A stretch of DNA of 64,000 nt from CBDCCT01 sp965214995 (GTDB taxonomy: Bacteria > Deinococcota > Deinococci > Deinococcales > Trueperaceae), in assembly GCA_965214995.1 (NCBI GenBank), contig CBDCCT010000002.1:4898001-4962000 (forward strand). Reading direction: 5' to 3'. Shown piece by piece: positions 62,000 through 64,000 of the stretch. The position numbers and the translations under genes are program-made. The stretch's first letter is position 1. Each line of letters starts with the position of its first letter. The notes below the pieces were generated by a model that searched no databases, was not told the DNA's origin, and saw only the letters and a program-made list of their open reading frames with translations.

Positions 62000-64000
62000 A
62001 TGAACCTGCCAGAATGGCTGCTCGGGGTCTCCGCGCTCCTCGCGGGCGCGGTGCTCCTGGGCGTGCTCGCCAAGCGCGTACGGCTGCCCCTCACCGTGGT
62101 GCTCGCGGTGGTGGGCTTTGGCGCGGGCACCCTTTTTCAGAGCCCCCTCCAGGGTGAGGGCTTCGAGGAGGTGCTCGTGTTCCTCTTCCTGCCTGTGCTC
62201 GTGTTCGAGGCCGCGCTCGGCCTCTCCACCCGCGCTTTCTTTCGCAACCTCGTCCCCATCCTCGTGCTGGCGGTGCCTGCCTTGCTCATTTCAGCGGGGC
62301 TCGTCGGGATGGTGCTCCGCGTCGGCCTGGGGGTGCCCCTGGCGGCGGCGGGGCTTTTCGGCGTGCTCATTTCGGCCACCGACCCGGTGGCGGTGGTGGC
62401 GGTGTTCCGCGAGCTCGGGGTGCCGCGGCGGCTCTTAACGCTGGTCGAGGGCGAGAGCCTCTTAAATGACGGGGTGGCGATTGTTCTTTTCAACGTCCTC
62501 TTGGCCGCGGCGCTGGGGCGGGAGGTGAGCGTCGGCGGGGGCTTAGCAAGCTTTTTGCTCGTGTTTTTCGGCGGCGCGGCGGTGGGCGCGCTAATAGGTT
62601 TTGCCGCCGCGCTGGTGCTGCCCTGGCTGGAAAAGCTGCCCGCCACCGCGCTCTCGGTCGCGGTCGCCTACGGCGGCTTCGTGCTGACCGACGAGGTGTT
62701 CGGTTTTTCCGGGGTGATGGCGACGCTCGCCGCGGGCCTGGTGCTCTCGGGGAGCGCGCCCATCCGCGCCTCGGAAGAGGTGCGCGAAGGCTGGCGTGAG
62801 CTCTGGGAGGCGCTGGGCTACGTCGCCAACGCGCTACTCTTTTTGCTCATCGGCTTGGCTATCGAGCCCACGCTCCTCGTGCGTTACGGGGGCGCGATTC
62901 TGGTCGCCGTCGCCGCCGTGCTCATAGCCCGCGCGCTGGCGGTGGTGCCGCTCGTGTGGCTTTTAGAGCGCTTAGCCCACATCCCGCCCTTTGGCATCCG
63001 CAACCAAGCGGTGCTCATCTGGGGCGGCTTACGCGGCGGGGTGGCGCTGGCGCTGGCCCTGGCGCTGCCCGAAGAGCTGCCGCAACGCGACCTCTTCGTC
63101 GCCATGACGGGCGGCGTGGTGCTCGCCACGCTGCTCTTAAACGCCACCACCATCTCGGCTCTGGTCCACCGTCTGGGTCTGGACAGGCCGAGCCGCGCCG
63201 ACAAGTTTCTCGTGGGCAGCGCGCGGCTCGCCGGACTGGACGCGGCTCGAGACTGGCTTAGCGAGCTGGGTCTCGACGACCCCGCCGCCACCGCGCATCT
63301 TGACGACGCTGAAGAGGGGGCGCGCGGGGCGCTGGAAAAACTCAACCTGACAAGCGAGGAGGAGCTCGAGGTGGTGGTGCGCCGGGGGCTCTTCGTCGAG
63401 CACGAGACCTACCAGCGCTTGAGCGACGCTGGGCTCTTGCCCCCCGCGGTCGCCCGCACGCTGCTTAACGAGGTGGGCGACCAGGTGGACGAGGTCACGC
63501 TCGGCCGGGCGGACTTAGATAGGCTGCGGAAGCGCGACCGGCCCCCCCTCGCCTGGCTCGCGGAACGGCTCACGGGCGCCCTGCCCAAACCTTTGGGTGA
63601 GAATCCGACCGAACTCGCCTACACCGAGGCGTCCGCGCGGCGGCTCGCGGCGAGAAGGACGGGCGACACCTTGGAGTTCTTTACGCGTCTGCCCAACTTA
63701 GCCCCCGCGACGGTCGAGAAGGCCAAGCGGGTGTTCGCGGGCTGGGAAAGGCGCGCGGAGGGTGAGCTCGGCGAGTTGAACGAGCAAGTCGAGCACCTCG
63801 ACCTGCGCCGCCGCCAGGTCGAGGTGCTCTGCCGCGTGGCCTCGGAAGATGCGCTAGACGCGCTTGCCGACTTGGGCCTCTTGCCCACGCGAGTGGCGCG
63901 TGAGGCCGCGCAAGAGGTCGCCGCCGAGCTTGAGGGTGCCACCGAAGAAGGTGAGGCCAAATCGGCCGACGAGCGGGCCGAGGACGCCGTCAGGGAGGCC
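62000..64000 (+). CDS. Na+/H+ antiporter, CPA1 (NhaP) family, 3' end outside window
   Basis: A frame of 667 codons from ATG 62000 is open to the window edge. The membrane part (about 5-395, 12-13 segments) has the CPA1 blocks GVLISATDPVAVVAVFRELG and LVEGESLLNDGVAIVLFN (Asn-Asp ion-binding pair), and GGLRGGVALALALALP in a later segment. A charged helical cytoplasmic tail of over 270 residues follows, longer than in classical NhaP. It exchanges Na+ or K+ for H+ across the inner membrane. It marks the return to ordinary chromosome after the island. Confidence 0.93.
   Translation, partial: MNLPEWLLGVSALLAGAVLLGVLAKRVRLPLTVVLAVVGFGAGTLFQSPLQGEGFEEVLVFLFLPVLVFEAALGLSTRAFFRNLVPILVLAVPALLISAGLVGMVLRVGLGVPLAAAGLFGVLISATDPVAVVAVFRELGVPRRLLTLVEGESLLNDGVAIVLFNVLLAAALGREVSVGGGLASFLLVFFGGAAVGALIGFAAALVLPWLEKLPATALSVAVAYGGFVLTDEVFGFSGVMATLAAGLVLSGSAPIRASEEVREGWRELWEALGYVANALLFLLIGLAIEPTLLVRYGGAILVAVAAVLIARALAVVPLVWLLERLAHIPPFGIRNQAVLIWGGLRGGVALALALALPEELPQRDLFVAMTGGVVLATLLLNATTISALVHRLGLDRPSRADKFLVGSARLAGLDAARDWLSELGLDDPAATAHLDDAEEGARGALEKLNLTSEEELEVVVRRGLFVEHETYQRLSDAGLLPPAVARTLLNEVGDQVDEVTLGRADLDRLRKRDRPPLAWLAERLTGALPKPLGENPTELAYTEASARRLAARRTGDTLEFFTRLPNLAPATVEKAKRVFAGWERRAEGELGELNEQVEHLDLRRRQVEVLCRVASEDALDALADLGLLPTRVAREAAQEVAAELEGATEEGEAKSADERAEDAVREA

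Overview
The window is a high-GC bacterial chromosome segment that carries an integrated mobile island. Genes are packed head to tail, often with 4-base overlaps, and GTG starts are common. Several genes have a TANNNT -10 box 6-7 bases before the ATG, which suggests leaderless mRNAs. The hexamer CTCGAG is strikingly frequent (10 copies counted by hand in the first 1.5 kb). Gene style, signal peptides ending in 'AQ' and leaderless promoters fit the Deinococcota, possibly a Truepera-like lineage. That is an inference; no rRNA or other decisive marker is present.

Layout. 1-22.1 kb is a large catabolic region: aldehyde dehydrogenase (partial), two isochorismatase-fold hydrolases, five lipocalin-like (DUF3598-like) proteins, a DsbA-fold protein, a GntR regulator with an operator palindrome, a DUF3891 protein, an HMG-CoA-lyase-type enzyme, an FAD flavoprotein, a complete Liv-type ABC transporter, an aconitase-type hydro-lyase of two subunits, two class III CoA-transferases, a cyclic amidohydrolase and an acetyltransferase. 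Together they look like uptake and breakdown of an amide- or ureide-containing organic acid through CoA esters; the substrate is unknown. A low-GC islet at 3.7-4.3 kb holds a HEPN-like gene. At 22.1-22.7 kb a hicAB module has split a kinase gene from its original start and left a duplicate of the 5' end behind.

23.7-28.1 kb holds an MFS transporter, a YihY/BrkB membrane protein, a sugar isomerase/epimerase and a third CoA-transferase. 28.3-37.8 kb is a sugar regulon: binding protein and two permeases, then an L-fucose-isomerase-like enzyme, a PfkB kinase resembling sulfofructose kinase, a class I aldolase resembling YihT/LacD with an extra N-terminal domain, and two Gfo/Idh/MocA dehydrogenases. 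The isomerase, kinase and aldolase make a full three-step route for an unidentified hexose-like sugar. 38.0-43.8 kb has a 1278-residue multidomain sugar-dehydrogenase lipoprotein and etfBA, with a collapsed vapBC relic upstream of etfB.

44.6-61.6 kb is the island, inserted at tRNA-Arg(ACG): a tyrosine integrase, a replication module (CHC2/Toprim primase, RepA-like helicase, HTH protein), a DUF418 membrane protein, and a decaying conjugation module (VirB9-like, VirB10-like, VirB2-like pilin, VirB3-like, truncated VirB4-like, a membrane AAA+ ATPase, a replication-relaxation-like protein). An IS630-family element has cut virB4. A second, frameshifted integrase lies next to an inverted 46-base copy of the tRNA 3' half, so the two island ends mirror each other. 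A CPA1 Na+/H+ antiporter runs off the right edge.
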